Positions 9,601 through 19,419 of a stretch of DNA of 64,000 nucleotides are shown here, piece by piece. A program made the translations under genes and the position numbers. Position 1 is the first letter of the stretch; each line of letters begins with the position of its first letter. The notes under the pieces were generated by a model, which saw only the letters and a list, made by a program, of their open reading frames with translations, was not told the DNA's origin and did not search any database. The stretch is from NCBI GenBank assembly GCA_019916065.1, contig CM034236.1, positions 26,112,358 through 26,176,357 of the forward strand. Reading direction: 5' to 3'. This stretch comes from Vitellaria paradoxa. Its lineage: Eukaryota; Streptophyta; Magnoliopsida; Ericales; Sapotaceae.

Positions 9601-12302
9601 CCAAACCGGTGAGACAAATGCAACGGAGATTGAATCCCAATATGAAAGAAGTTGTAAAAGGGGAGGTACTTAAATTACTTGATGCGGGTATCATCTACCC
9701 CATTTCTGACTCAAAGTGGGTGAGCCCCACTCAAGTGGTCCCTAAAAAGTCCGGTGTCACTGTTGTGGAGAATGAGAAGGGAGAATTAGTGCCTCAACGC
9801 ACCCAAACTGGGTGGCGTATGTGCATTGATTATAGACGTTTGAATGCTGTGACGCGGAAGGACCACTTTCCTCTTCCCTTCCTAGACCAAGTACTTGAGA
9901 GAGTAGCAGGAAAAGCTTTCTACTGTTTCCTTGACGGGTATTCGGGGTATAATCAGGTTGAGATAGCACTTGAGGACCAAGAGAAAACCACATTTACATG
10001 CCCATTTGGTACCTTTGCGTATAGACGCATGCCTTTTGGGTTATGTAACGCACCTGCGACTTTTCAAAGGTGTGTGATGAGTATTTTCAGTGATATGGTT
10101 GAGAGATTCTTGGAGGTGTTCATGGATGATTTCTCCGTTTATGGAGATACATTTGATGAGTGCTTGACCAACCTTGAAAAGGTTTTAATCCGTTGTGAGG
10201 AGAGTAATTTGGTCTTAAATTGGGAAAAGTGCCATTTTATGGTGCAACAAGGGATTGTCTTAGGGCATATAGTATCGCATCGTGGGATTGAGGTAGATAA
10301 AGCAAAAGTTGACTTGATTCAAAATTTGCCTATCCCTCGATGTGTTAAGAACGTAAGATCATTTCTAGGCCACGCCGGTTTTTACCGACGTTTCATCCAG
10401 TCCTTTAGTTCTATTGCCCGACCTTTATGCTCATTGTTGTCCAATGATGTTCCTTTTGAATGGACAACAAAATGCCAGGAAGCATTTGATAGACTTAAAC
10501 ACTTGCTTACCACTGCACCAATTGTCCAAAGCCCGGATTGGTCTTTACCATTCGAGTTAATGTGTGATGCTAGTGACTTTGCGGTGGGAGCAGTTCTAGG
10601 GCAAAGAAAAGAGGGAAAACCTCATGTGATTTATTACGCTAGCAAGACCTTGAACGAAGCTCAAATTAACTACACCACTACTGAAAAGGAACTTCTAGCG
10701 GTAGTTTTTGCCCTGGATAAATTTAGGTCATACTTAGTAGGTTCACATATCACAGTGTTTACGGACCATGCAGCTTTAAAATACCTTCTTTCTAAACAAG
10801 AGGCAAAGCCACGTTTAATTAGGTGGATGCTACTTCTCCAAGAATTTGATTTAGAAATTAAGGATAAAAAAGGTGTGGAGAACGTAGTAGCAGATCATAT
10901 GTCTAGATTGCCTCGGCATGTGTCCAATTCTAGTGACCTTCCGATAAATGAAAATTTCCCTGATGAGCATATTATGCATGTTAGCACTACTCCGTCCATT
11001 CAATCACCTTGGTATGCTGACATTGCCAATTATTTAGTAACGGGTCAAATTCCGTCACATTGGACAAAGATTGATAAAGGTAAGTTCTTACGCAATGTTC
11101 GTAATTTCTTTTGGGATGAACCTTACCTTTACAAATATTGTCCCGATCAAATTGTACGAAGATGTATTCCCGATGATGAGATTAACAGTGTTATTGAATT
11201 TTGTCACACTTTAGCATGTGGAGGTCACTTTGCATCAAAGAAAACTACCGCCAAAATTCTGCAGTGCGGATTTTATTGGCCTTCTATGTTTAAGGATGTG
11301 CACAACTACTGTGTGAGCTGTGACCGTTGCCAACGTTTAGGAGCCCTCACTAAACGTAACGAGATGCCCCAACATCCTATAATCATTTTAGAAATTTTTG
11401 ATTGCTGGGGTATAGATTTTATGGGCCCATTTCCTAACTCGTCTGGTTATGAATATATTCTGGTGGCCATAGACTATGTATCCAAGTGGGTAGAGGCCAT
11501 TGCCACTCGTACTAATGATCACCGCGTGGTGATTAAATTTTTGAAAGAACATATCTTTTCTCGTTTTGGGATGCCGAGAGCAATTATTAGTGATGAAGGA
11601 AAACACTTTTGTAATAAACCTGTTGGCATCCTAATGCGGCAGTACGGTGTGACACATAAGGTGGGAACTTCTTATCACCCACAAAACAGTGGTCAAGTTG
11701 AATTGGCAAATAGGGAGATTAAAGGTATCCTTGAAAAGACCGTCAACCCTAATAGAAAGGATTGGTCTTTGAGATTAGTTGATTCGTTGTGGGCGTATAG
11801 GACGGCTTACAAAACCATTCTAGGTATGTCTCCCTATCGTTTGGTTTATGGAAAAGCATGCCATTTACCCGTTGAAATGGAGCATAGAGCATACTGGGCA
11901 ATAAGGCAATTCAATGCCAATTTAAATGAAAGTGGTGTTCTTCGAAAGCTTCAAATTAATGAACTTGAGGAACTTAGAAATGATGCTTTTGAGAATGCTA
12001 AAATTGCCAAAACCAAGATGAAAGAGTTACATGACAAGCACATTCGTAGAAAATCTTTCCACGTTGGCCAGAAAGTCTTAATGTATAATTCGAGGTTACA
12101 TCTATTTCCGGGAAAACTTAAGTCTAGGTGGTATGGTCCATTTATTGTTATTTCGGTTTCAGGACATGGTGTGTGTGAGGTGCAAAATCCACGCAATAAC
12201 ACCACATTTAAAGTTAATGGACATCGCCTCAAACCTTATTTAGAAAATTTCGTGGCGGAAATTGAGTCGTGGGAGCTTACTGATCCCCCATCCTATGAGT
12301 GA
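6663..12302 (+). CDS. gag-pol: Gag-Pol polyprotein of element A
   Basis: An 1879-aa single-frame polyprotein with no internal stop, starting MLLRSGR, the usual Athila gag start (MQLRSGR in element C). The Gag core is at about 95-265. A CCHC knuckle ([14 protein letters not shown]) is at about 324, followed by a Q/N-rich and a K/E-rich linker. The protease has LDLGAS at about 701. Reverse transcriptase runs from about 1050 ([12 protein letters not shown]) with the catalytic FMDD at about 1153. RNase H is at about 1300-1420 (CDAS, TDHAAL, ADHMSR). The integrase has an HHCC finger at about 1514-1556, catalytic Asp in WGIDFMG (about 1584) and ISDEGKHF (about 1643), and Glu in [10 protein letters not shown] (about 1678, spacing 35), then a GPF module near 1818. 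It makes particles, copies RNA to DNA and inserts it in the nucleus. All key residues are visible. PR carries Leu-Asp-Leu-Gly-Ala-Ser, normal for Athila. Confidence 0.97.
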   Translation: MLLRSGRLVELESELEDPSYLPESLSSTSFSTVSLTNSSFHSMAEVRADGSVHGDNDLPEVPGFIPMKDYLNPIRQTTPSCIILPLNRGNFNLRPGIIQLLPTFHGLDSENPYNHLREFEEVSNTCIDPNANEDVVRLQLFPFSLKDKAKFWLNSLRPRSIGTWREMQTEFLKKYFPTQKTQYFRRQITTFSCKPNENFCRAWERFKDLLMACPHHGFESWRLVSIFHESLTPSLKQLVSTMCNGTLFDKTAEDAMDFFDMVAEDSNDWEIGPPSSLEHRNPVPSGQLMLSEKDDLSARLSALQHKLESLELKNKDKLVEAQVVCWACDQEGHDPNSCPELPLLKEVAYGNAYVNNTQNRSFQNRGQGNTSYSQGGKVNYQGGNQSSNTYTPGWRNPPGLSWRNDNQGQTFQPPPPPQYQQPNPVAFQPVQKRPIEDTLNQFMQQQLNINNQVTRALDDIRGHMTKLTQSMTTIQSGKLPSQTFPNPKGQANMTESSTSGTNPHEQVQAVTTLRSGKVIQKPDDPRANTPSKNLGSQGSDEKGKEKEKETEKEEKRDHNSKQSLGNENVSGGDEKENEEKTNERTSGKQIEPPTEYIPKPPFPQRLAKGKNEMLNSEIYDIFKQVRINIPLLDAIKQNPPYAKFLKDMCTVKRKLNVKEKAFLTEQVSAILQRDTPPKYKDPGCPTISCLIGDRVVDKALLDLGASVNLLPYTVYQQLGLGELKPTRITLQLADRSVKMPRGVVEDVLVQVDKFYFPVDFIVLDTQPIPNPAQSVPVILGRPFLATSNAVINCRSGVMKLSFGNMTMEMNIFKVGKQIGECEDIQEVDVIHALSEEYFEKTYLKDPIERALVRSERCEALDGANFVEGDKILSAPEEVMAIGGWVPIFEPLEPSIIKPKPSIECPPCPPRKPLPNELKYAFLGDGETFPVVISSKLEKVQETKLLAVLSAHRKALGWTVADLQGISPLVCTHHIYLEDDAKPVRQMQRRLNPNMKEVVKGEVLKLLDAGIIYPISDSKWVSPTQVVPKKSGVTVVENEKGELVPQRTQTGWRMCIDYRRLNAVTRKDHFPLPFLDQVLERVAGKAFYCFLDGYSGYNQVEIALEDQEKTTFTCPFGTFAYRRMPFGLCNAPATFQRCVMSIFSDMVERFLEVFMDDFSVYGDTFDECLTNLEKVLIRCEESNLVLNWEKCHFMVQQGIVLGHIVSHRGIEVDKAKVDLIQNLPIPRCVKNVRSFLGHAGFYRRFIQSFSSIARPLCSLLSNDVPFEWTTKCQEAFDRLKHLLTTAPIVQSPDWSLPFELMCDASDFAVGAVLGQRKEGKPHVIYYASKTLNEAQINYTTTEKELLAVVFALDKFRSYLVGSHITVFTDHAALKYLLSKQEAKPRLIRWMLLLQEFDLEIKDKKGVENVVADHMSRLPRHVSNSSDLPINENFPDEHIMHVSTTPSIQSPWYADIANYLVTGQIPSHWTKIDKGKFLRNVRNFFWDEPYLYKYCPDQIVRRCIPDDEINSVIEFCHTLACGGHFASKKTTAKILQCGFYWPSMFKDVHNYCVSCDRCQRLGALTKRNEMPQHPIIILEIFDCWGIDFMGPFPNSSGYEYILVAIDYVSKWVEAIATRTNDHRVVIKFLKEHIFSRFGMPRAIISDEGKHFCNKPVGILMRQYGVTHKVGTSYHPQNSGQVELANREIKGILEKTVNPNRKDWSLRLVDSLWAYRTAYKTILGMSPYRLVYGKACHLPVEMEHRAYWAIRQFNANLNESGVLRKLQINELEELRNDAFENAKIAKTKMKELHDKHIRRKSFHVGQKVLMYNSRLHLFPGKLKSRWYGPFIVISVSGHGVCEVQNPRNNTTFKVNGHRLKPYLENFVAEIESWELTDPPSYE

Positions 12303-13143
12303 AAAAGAATTTGACTGTGCATGTAATTGTATTATAGTTAGAATTAAAAGTAATTTTCTTTTCTTTCTATGGTTTAGGACTTAGTTTCTTGTGTTTTTCT
12401 TCTTGTTTTTCTTTTTAGCTTGGTTAGGTTTAAAAAAAATAATAAAAAAATAAAAAATAAAAAATAAAAAATTTTTGACCGGTCCGGACACCCTGTTTGG
12501 CCGGTCCGGACAGCAGTAGGCGAAAAAACCATTGCCGTGGGTCGGTGGTCCGGACACCCCGTGGGCGGTTCCGGACACCTGCAGATTTTTAAAGACCTTC
12601 TCTCTTCATTTGCCCGAACTTCCTCTCTCTCTCTACTCCCCAACTTTGATTTCTTCATACCCAAATTTTCTCCTTCTGATCTAAGCATTCCTCAAGCCGT
12701 GGATTACAAATTTTTGGTGGTTTTCATTACCAATTTCTCGGTTCTTCAATCTTTTTGGGGGCTTCTTCAACCTAGGTACGGTTTCTTCACCTCCATTGAA
12801 GCCCTAACCTCAAGTTAGAGGTTTTATGAGTTTTTGTTTGATTTTTCTGTCTATTACTTTTTTTCTAAAGTGGTTATTAGGGGCTTTTATTCTGATTTGG
12901 CTTGGATTTGCAAACTTTCCAAGAGTTTGCTTCTCCATGGAGGAACCCACCCGTGGGTCCTTATGTTCTTTCACGGGTAAAGCTTAGTTAAAAATGTTTC
13001 AATGGTAGGACTCATTGTGGTCCCATATTCCCCAATGTGCTTTTAATTAGATTAAATTAGTTTATGGGTAGTGGGCCACTGGATTTGTGTGGACATAGGC
13101 ATTGTTTAACTGTGTTTTCAATATTCATTTCTTTGTAGTAACA
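12303..13143 (+). promoter_or_regulatory. Inter-ORF region with TCCGGA array and putative leader intron
   Basis: There is no ORF of its own. Four TCCGGACA(CC)-type words at 12479-12580 repeat the array found in the LTR U3. They are followed by a CT-rich leader-like tract (12597-12680). A donor-like CCTAG|GTACGG (GT at 12776) and an acceptor-like CTTTGTAG (AG at 13137-13138) could remove 363 nt and place the acceptor six bases before the ORF2 ATG. This suggests either an internal promoter or a spliced subgenomic mRNA for ORF2. I see no clear TATA box. Confidence 0.4.
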
Positions 13144-14238
13144 ATGCAAAGTCGAACCAAGAGCCGTGCTAATAGGCAATTAGGTGTGCCTTCCTATGAT
13201 AGTGACCGCTTCAGGGGTTTGGATGAGGAGACTAAGTATGATGATGTATGGTGCTATAAACCTGTGGTTGTAGAGAGAATTTGGCAAGTTAACCAGTTTG
13301 AGGAGTTCATGCTCCCCCAGAACTTTGAAGGTAGAGGATGGTTAGCTATTGCTCAATTCCAAGGCCAATGTATTCCGGATTTAGTAAGGGAGTTCTTCGC
13401 TAACATACGGGAGAATTCCATAAACAAAAGGAAGGGAAGAGAACGGATCACCAGTTGGGTCCGAGGGGTTGAAATTCCGTTAACCCCTAATGATTTTGCA
13501 GAACTATTTCAGTTGCCTAGGGTCCAGCGTCCTGAATTTGTTTACCCTGCTGAAGGCAGCCCACCTTTGAATGTTATTGCAAAGGAGATTTTAGTTGATA
13601 ATCAAGAGTGGGTTGGCGAGTATAGGAAACCTGTTTCTGCATTGACTGCTAAATATTGGGCCCTTCACATGTTCTCGTGCACCAACCTTCTTCCCCAGAA
13701 TAGAAATGCTGATTGTAGCCCCGCACGGGCCAGATTAATATATGCTATTGGGACTGGAATGACCATTGATTTGCCCTCTTACATCTGGCATCAGATTGTC
13801 TACTCTTCTGAACATGAAGGAGGGCAATCCGGTCTTCCTTTTGGTGGGGCACTCACAACTATTTTCCGGTATAAGGGTGCACAGATTCCGGCAAATTTAC
13901 TTATCGCCCCTCATCTCCAACCTCTCACAGTCATGTCATATGCAAGATCTAGAGGAAATGTTGAGAGAAAGAAGAAGAAGAGACCGAGTAGTACTTCTAT
14001 GGGAGAAGGAAGTGGCTCTTCCCGACCTTGGGAGGAGGAAGATGAAACTGGGGTCACCATTAATGAGTTGGTGCAACGAATGAATCGGTTGGAGCATAAC
14101 CAGGCAGTGGATCATTCTATACTTGTGCAAATGCAACAGCGGCAAAATGAGATGCAACAAGAGCAACACACTCAAACCCATCCCCTTCAGAATATCTTTA
14201 ATTATATGCGGGATTCTCATCCTCCACCACCACAGTGA
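13144..14238 (+). CDS. ORF2: plant-transposon-protein-like (Athila extra ORF)
   Basis: 364 aa from the ATG at 13144 (MQSRTKSRANRQLG). An upstream in-frame ATG at 13102 is possible but lies before the acceptor-like CTTTGTAG. The middle, with a REFFANI block followed by WVRGVEIPLTPNDFAELF and QLP, matches the conserved pattern of the 'putative plant transposon protein' family (PF20167 as I remember it), common in Athila/Calypso-type elements after pol. The C-terminal third is a basic K/R patch (about 285-290), then S/G- and E-rich sequence and a Q-rich coiled-coil-like tail. I see no signal peptide or membrane segment, so it does not look like an envelope protein. Its role is unknown; conservation of position argues it matters for the element. 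Confidence 0.75.
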   Translation: MQSRTKSRANRQLGVPSYDSDRFRGLDEETKYDDVWCYKPVVVERIWQVNQFEEFMLPQNFEGRGWLAIAQFQGQCIPDLVREFFANIRENSINKRKGRERITSWVRGVEIPLTPNDFAELFQLPRVQRPEFVYPAEGSPPLNVIAKEILVDNQEWVGEYRKPVSALTAKYWALHMFSCTNLLPQNRNADCSPARARLIYAIGTGMTIDLPSYIWHQIVYSSEHEGGQSGLPFGGALTTIFRYKGAQIPANLLIAPHLQPLTVMSYARSRGNVERKKKKRPSSTSMGEGSGSSRPWEEEDETGVTINELVQRMNRLEHNQAVDHSILVQMQQRQNEMQQEQHTQTHPLQNIFNYMRDSHPPPPQ

Positions 14239-14530
14239 TGGAATCTTTACTTTTGTTGTCCTTGGTTTAGGAGAGTTTAGGGTTGATTTTTGCGAGATAA
14301 TTTATGTATTTCCTAAAACTCCGAATGTCTTTTAGTATTTGCTATTTTACTGTATTCTACTGTTGCTTTTCTGCTGCTGGAACTTAGTTTCAATAGTATT
14401 TATTTTCTCATTCTTCGTTCTTTTCTAATTTTATAGTCTTTCATTTTTTTTCTTTTTTTTATGGAATACATTGTGCTTTAAATTGATATTAAGCTTGATT
14501 TTATGATTATATGATGAGAACAGGTTCACC

Positions 14531-15154
14531 ATGTCTGCTGAGTCTAACTCGTTTGTTCAAGATGCTCCATTCCTTAGTTATCTTGCAAATGTGAGTGAGG
14601 ATGAGTATTTTGAGTGTCAATTGGAAGAATGGGGAGATGATCAGTTCGTAGACAGTAATTCGATTTCCCTTACCCCTAACCCTCCTCTTATTATTTTAAT
14701 AACGCCACAACAATTTTTTGAGGGAGTTGGGTGGGATGAGGTAGATTTAGGGCTCTTAATTGAAATGGCTTGGACTGAGGTTGATATTGCTACTGAATGG
14801 CCCGATGCACCTCTTTACGACACTGACACTGACACTGAATCACGCTTGCCTGAATCGGATATGCCACCACTAGAGGCTATAGGTGATACTGAGTCTGATA
14901 ATGAGTCAGATACTGAGTATGATACTGCATCTGAAAATGAGAGTGAAAATGAGAGTGAACCTGATGGAGAGGCTTTACAGAATATGCGCAATCGTTTTTA
15001 TGATATGATTCGACATGAATTGAATGCAAGGTATGTCTTCTACTTTCTTTATTTGTTGCTTTTTTTTTTTCTTTATTTGTTTTTATTTTTATTTTTGGGA
15101 CTTTGTCTTTTGTATTTCATGCTTTACTCTATTTTATTCAGTTTCACACATTGA
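14531..15154 (+). CDS. ORF3: acidic protein, possibly spliced into the 3' LTR
   Basis: The unspliced frame is 207 aa, starting MSAESNSFVQDAPFL. Residues about 95-155 are strongly acidic with D/E-S/T repeats (TDTDTES, ENESENESE), then NMRNRFYDMIRHELNA. From 15031 the frame becomes a pure hydrophobic run, and 15031 is also a strong splice donor (GCAAG|GTATGT). Two acceptors fit. AG at 15140-15141 removes an in-frame 111 nt and ends almost at once. AG at 16899-16900 in the 3' LTR continues in frame for 58 charged residues to the TGA at 17076-17078 (about 225 aa total). The membrane-like tail is therefore probably intronic sequence. Function unknown; I recognise no family. Confidence 0.55.
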   Translation: MSAESNSFVQDAPFLSYLANVSEDEYFECQLEEWGDDQFVDSNSISLTPNPPLIILITPQQFFEGVGWDEVDLGLLIEMAWTEVDIATEWPDAPLYDTDTDTESRLPESDMPPLEAIGDTESDNESDTEYDTASENESENESEPDGEALQNMRNRFYDMIRHELNARYVFYFLYLLLFFFLYLFLFLFLGLCLLYFMLYSILFSFTH

Positions 15155-15182
15155 GGACAATGTGCATTTTAGTTGGGGGGAG
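15147..15182 (+). promoter_or_regulatory. Hairpin plus internal G-rich purine tract
   Basis: CACATTG-AGGA-CAATGTG (7-bp stem, 4-nt loop) is followed six bases later by AGTTGGGGGGAG. Element B has TCACATTG-AGGA-CAATGTGA and AAGTTGGGGGG at 25897-25932. The G-rich tract matches the 3' purine tract next to the LTR, so this could be a second (central) plus-strand primer or a structured RNA signal. Confidence 0.55.
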
Positions 15183-16739
15183 CAACATGGTACTAACATG
15201 GTACTACAATTGTATAGAAAAAAAAAAAAAAAAACTAGTTGAGGATGGTAGTAATCATGAAGATAAGGAATGTGTTGATTATTTATGTGATTGGGTAACT
15301 GCAGTTAAAAATTGAGTATAAATGTTTCAAATGTATAATGGATTACTTCACCTTGAGATCAGTGTAATGACAGTATGTAGGGCGTGGAGTTCATGAAATA
15401 TTGTTAATCATGTATGCCTAGACACAAGTGGAGACTTAAGAAACCTATATTGTGAGTTTTGAGCCTTCACATTTTTATTCTTGAGAGTATTGAACATTTA
15501 CTTCTATTATATTTTCTTTTCATCTCCCATTTTTTTTCATAGCTTCAGTACATTATTTTACTTTGGTATTGCATGCAACAAGTTGCTGCTTTTAATTGCA
15601 TGAATGGATCATGAGTTCTGAAAAATGTTAATAACCTATGGAATGATGTTAGGCCATCATTGTATTATTTGAGAGCCTGTAACCTTTTCCTTCAAAATTA
15701 TTCTCTTTGGAGCCAAGTTGAAGCTTTGTTAAAAAAAAATAATAATAAGTTATTAAAATTTTTGTTGGACCCGCAATTTTGATCCCTTAACCTTAGAGAT
15801 GTAGGAGCCAACCCTTGCTTGCCATGGGATAATTGGACACTGTGTGAAAATGTTAAAAAGGGAAGATTGGGGGCAATAAAAAAAAAATTATGTCGATAAG
15901 ACAAGTAGGGACATAGCTATATGGAAACCAAATTCTTTAGTCCCAATAAAAAAAAAAAAAAAAATTTGGTGGTATTCAAGGAGTAAATTGAGGAAAGTTG
16001 GGGGGAAAGAAGAGTGTTCGAATTAACACTCTAATCCTATGGCATGCATTTTGAATGTCTATATCCTTTGTTGTTTAGCCAATACCCTCAGGTCCCGTTC
16101 CAACCTAGTAAAGACCTAATGGACTTTAGGTGAAAGGCATTTGTAAGAACATTGATCCATTATTTGTGAGAAATTGTAGTTTTCTTGTATTTGCATCAAT
16201 ACATTCCATCCATGAAGCTATACATCACTCTATGATTTATTTGTTTAAACCATTCCTTGATTGGGGTTCAATGCGATTATTTGATATTGCACTCTTGCAT
16301 GAACCATGAGAGTAACCCTCATTGAGTGAATTTTGTTTGAGAGTGAACATCTTGGTGAGGTTTGAAGTCAAAGCTACCGGCCTTAGGCATGTATGATAGG
16401 CATAATGATTGAATGATATGAACTAACATTTTGTACGTTGCATGGTCAAAATAGGTGGAGAATTTCATTACATTAGATAAACTTATGCAAGATTTTGAGC
16501 GTGTGGTACTTCTTTTACATAAAGAAATTAAATGCATGAATTATTGAAGTGATTCTTTACCATTCATCCAACTGGTAGGAAATTTTGTGGGTAAATTAAC
16601 TGCAAACCCTCACGAGACTTCACTCGTCCACTAGGGGTAACCTAGGGGTTTAAAAGGCTTGTTGCACATTGCTAAGTGCAATCGTGTTTCCAACGAAAAG
16701 AGAAATAGGATTATAGATTAGTTTAGTCTTAATAACACC
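15183..16739 (+). other. Element A 3' non-coding region
   Basis: No credible ORF. Blocks are shared with the same region of element B. Around 16075-16125 there is ACCCTCAGG...AAAGACCTA, and at 16606-16710 a block with CCCTCACGAG, CGTCCACTAGG and GTTTCCAACGAAAAGAG. A small stem TTGCAC/GTGCAA (16662-16667 with 16676-16681) is CTGCAC/GTGTAG in B, with one compensated pair and one G-U pair. Conservation between an autonomous and a gag-only element suggests a cis-acting packaging or replication role. Confidence 0.5.
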
Positions 16740-16775
16740 ATTGCTAGGGACAAGCAATATCTTAGTTGGGGGGTG
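16740..16775 (+). promoter_or_regulatory. 3' polypurine tract with upstream hairpin
   Basis: ATTGCT-n7-AGCAAT (16740-16758) is followed by TTAGTTGGGGGGTG directly before the 3' LTR TG at 16776. In element B the stem is a perfect 8 bp with a 3-nt loop (27635-27653) before AGTTGGGGGTTG. The tract primes plus-strand synthesis. Confidence 0.8.
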
Positions 16776-18385
16776 TGATTACACTTGAATAGTGTAATTA
16801 CAAAATCCTTATTCTAATAAAAATCCATGCAATTATTTTAGTATTTATGTATTTTTTTGTTATGCTTTATGTTAAATTGATTTCTCTTTCTTTATTGTAG
16901 GAAAAATAGGGAAATAGTTGAGATTAGCAGTGGAGAAGATGAAGAAAACATTGAGGAGGAACCCGTGTTATCCACTGTACGAGCTCCAATTCGAACTAGA
17001 GCAAGAGCACGAAGGGAAAGAGAGCTAATGGGAAGCAGTGGTCCGGACACCCTCAGGACCGGAACAAAAAAAATTTGAAAACAAAAAAAAAAAAAAAAAA
17101 AAGATTCTGGGAGGCTACTGCCGTCCGGACACCTCTACGGGGTGTCTGGACACCTGGACACGCGGAATTCCGTTTTTTTTTTTTATATTTCATATTAGGG
17201 TTTTGCATGGGGATATATATACACTTATGTTGCAGCCGTGTAGGGCATTCTGAACCTTATTATTTCCAGCCGTTTTAGAGGTTTTTCCAGTAGTTTTGAG
17301 AGAGTTTTTTTTAGAGATTAAAAAAAATACAGCTTTGTGCGGTGTTCTTGGATTCATTGTGTTTCTTCATTAGTTTTACATTCTACGAAGTACGGTACAT
17401 CTTCTTTCTTTCTTTCTGGATTCTTCTTAATATCAAGCTTTATTTTTTATTTCTTTTTTTTTTATCTTCTTTGTTATTTGTTATGCGTCATTATATGATT
17501 TTGTGCTTCATTGTGGTTATGGATCTAGCGTGAAAACCCTAAGTTCTTGATTCGACGAATCAAGGTAGGGTAGTTCATGAAAACACTATGGGATTGATTT
17601 TTACGTAAATAAATTTTGATTTATTTCGAAAACTTACGAAAACGAAAATCCTTACTCATATTCGTTGAAATCACTGAGATGGGTTTTTGGGTCTTAAATT
17701 AATTAATATTTTCGAATAATTCAAAATCACAAACTAGGTTCAATCTGAAGTTGATTTATTTGGAAAAACTTCGGAATCAAAAATTTCTAACCAAATTCAT
17801 CTGAAATCACTGGTATTGATTTTTGACTTTAAAAATTCTTTATAAGTTCTTAATAAATTTTTACCTAAGATTGAATCTGAATATCCTATAGTGTAGTAGT
17901 GAACTACCCGAACTTGTAAGTTGAATCAAGAACACTTTAAAAAAAATCGACAAAACTTGTTAAATTAATTGCTTGTTTTATTTTAGTGTTTTAATTTTTA
18001 ATTAATATTCTGTTTGGTTACAAATAGGAAATTAAACCCAGTTAAGAAAATAAAAAATATATATATATATATATTTGTTTATGAAATTTGAATGGTTAAG
18101 TTTCTTAAGTTGAGTTGTTTAATTTGAGCTATTTGTTTTTGCAATTTCTTAATTTGTTCTAAGATAATTTTAATTACACTTTGCTTTTGTGAACCCCTAA
18201 GATTTAGTAAATTCAAATTCAGAAATTTAGTTTATTATATTAGGAATTATTTTTAGAAAACCTAGAAACTGAATATATAGGTTCCCTGTGGAAAATCGAC
18301 CTTGGACTTACCAAGTTAAAACTTCGACGTCCCTCTTGCGCTTGAGAGGTAAAAAAAATCCTAAATACAGTTTTTGGGAGAGTCA
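16776..18385 (+). repeat. Element A 3' LTR
   Basis: 1610 bp, nearly identical to the 5' LTR. The differences I saw are a few substitutions, including ATGG to ATAG near 16916, plus run-length changes. TATA is at 17214-17221. The nested stem arms are at 17544-17553 and 17923-17932 (outer) and 17568-17577 and 17900-17909 (inner). It ends GAGAGTCA, followed by the target duplication cccac. Confidence 0.96.
16901..17078 (+). CDS. Putative terminal exon of ORF3 inside the LTR U3
   Basis: After TTTCTCTTTCTTTATTGTAG, a good pyrimidine-tract acceptor, the frame that completes the split codon from the donor at 15030 is open for 58 residues. It begins KNREIVEISSGEDEE, then an R/A-rich basic patch, and stops at 17076-17078. 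The equivalent stretches after the acceptor in C (32412-32550), H (46824-46704, minus) and B (27793-27976) are open in the same phase. C and H are clearly alike in protein (KGK-x-x-x-V-Y-S ... EDK-x-KV). In the 5' LTR this stretch lies upstream of the TATA box, so only the 3' LTR copy would be in the genomic RNA. Splicing is inferred, not shown. Confidence 0.5.
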
Positions 18386-19419
18386 CCCACAACATTGTGA
18401 GTTTATGGGTTACCCGTGACCTTGGATTGTGATCCTAAACAATGGTGTTTGGTTTGCCGTTTCCGTTGGGTCTGGACCCATAAAAGACGGTGTTGTGTAT
18501 ACACCCAACCCCCGAGGATTGTGTGGTTATGGCTTCGTGATTGATTAATGAAATGATGGTACTGTGGTTGTGATTTCGTGATTGAAATATGAATAAATGT
18601 AATGAGAATGTGGATATGTGATTGAGTGTTGAATATGTGATAATGTGATATGGAATATGATTGGATACAAAGTTGGGAAATTTAATAATAGAGAATAATT
18701 GGACTTGAATGCTACATTATGATGTTATTGAATAAAGATAAATATTGTAAATATGGTTATGTGGTCGGCTATGCTTAAACATCAAAGAGATAATTGAAAT
18801 GTGATATGAACACATGTATGGAATTTCATAGATTAAATATAAATTGGAAACTTAATCCTTCTTATGATTTTGTTGTGTATAAAGGTACATAGTCTAAATT
18901 GGTGATGTCAATGAATGATTTTAATTTTAGAGTATAGGTGGGAACTAGATACATCATAAAATGCTTGCATGTGTAGAATACATATCATATATGTTTATGT
19001 GAGACTTGTGGGCACAAGTGGACCCGTGCTCACATCCCTATAGACTTTGATGTAGGTACAAGCAATAACAATCAAGTGGGTTGACGTGTTGGGACTAGGA
19101 GGTTATGCATGAGCCCTACCAAGCTTATCAAAGCTCTTGGTCATCTAGTTTAAATTTCTTTTGGGAATTGTAACGTTGTACATTTATGAACTCTTTCAAT
19201 TTGGTTGTAATGGCCATAAGGCCTAAGTTATGTAATTTGGGAATGGTGTATTGTGGTTGGTGACATGGCAATAGTCAAGGTTAAACCTATGTTATTCTAT
19301 CTTATGTCTTGGGCTCACTAGCTTATATTGCGTTGCTCAGATTATGGGATTGGTTATATTAGTGCATGTTATGTGTGTTTATCACTCACCCCTCGGGTCA
19401 CGAGATCTGGGGCGTGACA
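18386..19419 (+). mobile_element. Solo LTR F, part 2
   Basis: The right part of the LTR starting at 2967, interrupted by element A. It resumes with the duplicated cccac and runs through CACAACATTGTGAG to GGGGCGTGACA, then ctggt. It aligns with 50901-51871 of element G. Confidence 0.93.

Larger units (their letters stand above)
4906..18385 (+). mobile_element. Element A: complete Athila-type Ty3 retrotransposon
   Basis: A full-length element of 13,480 bp. It is bounded by TG...CA LTRs (4906-6507 and 16776-18385) and by the 5-bp target duplication cccac (4901-4905, 18386-18390). The order is LTR, tRNA-Asp primer site, gag-pol (6663-12302), ORF2 (13144-14238), acidic ORF3 (14531 onward), long structured 3' region, purine tract, LTR. 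The LTRs differ by only a handful of substitutions seen by eye (for example near 16916, 17020, 17148 and 18236) plus homopolymer-length changes. The main ORF is uninterrupted. Insertion is therefore recent, and the element may be capable of autonomous copying. It is nested in solo LTR F. The large size, the extra ORFs and the Asp primer fit the Athila lineage. Confidence 0.96.

Noticed and set aside
13144..14238. ORF2 as an envelope gene
   Set aside because: No signal peptide or membrane segment is visible and the pattern matches the plant transposon protein family.
15031..15154. Transmembrane tail of ORF3 as a genuine domain
   Set aside because: It begins exactly at a strong splice donor and consists of T-run translation; intron retention is possible but less likely than splicing.
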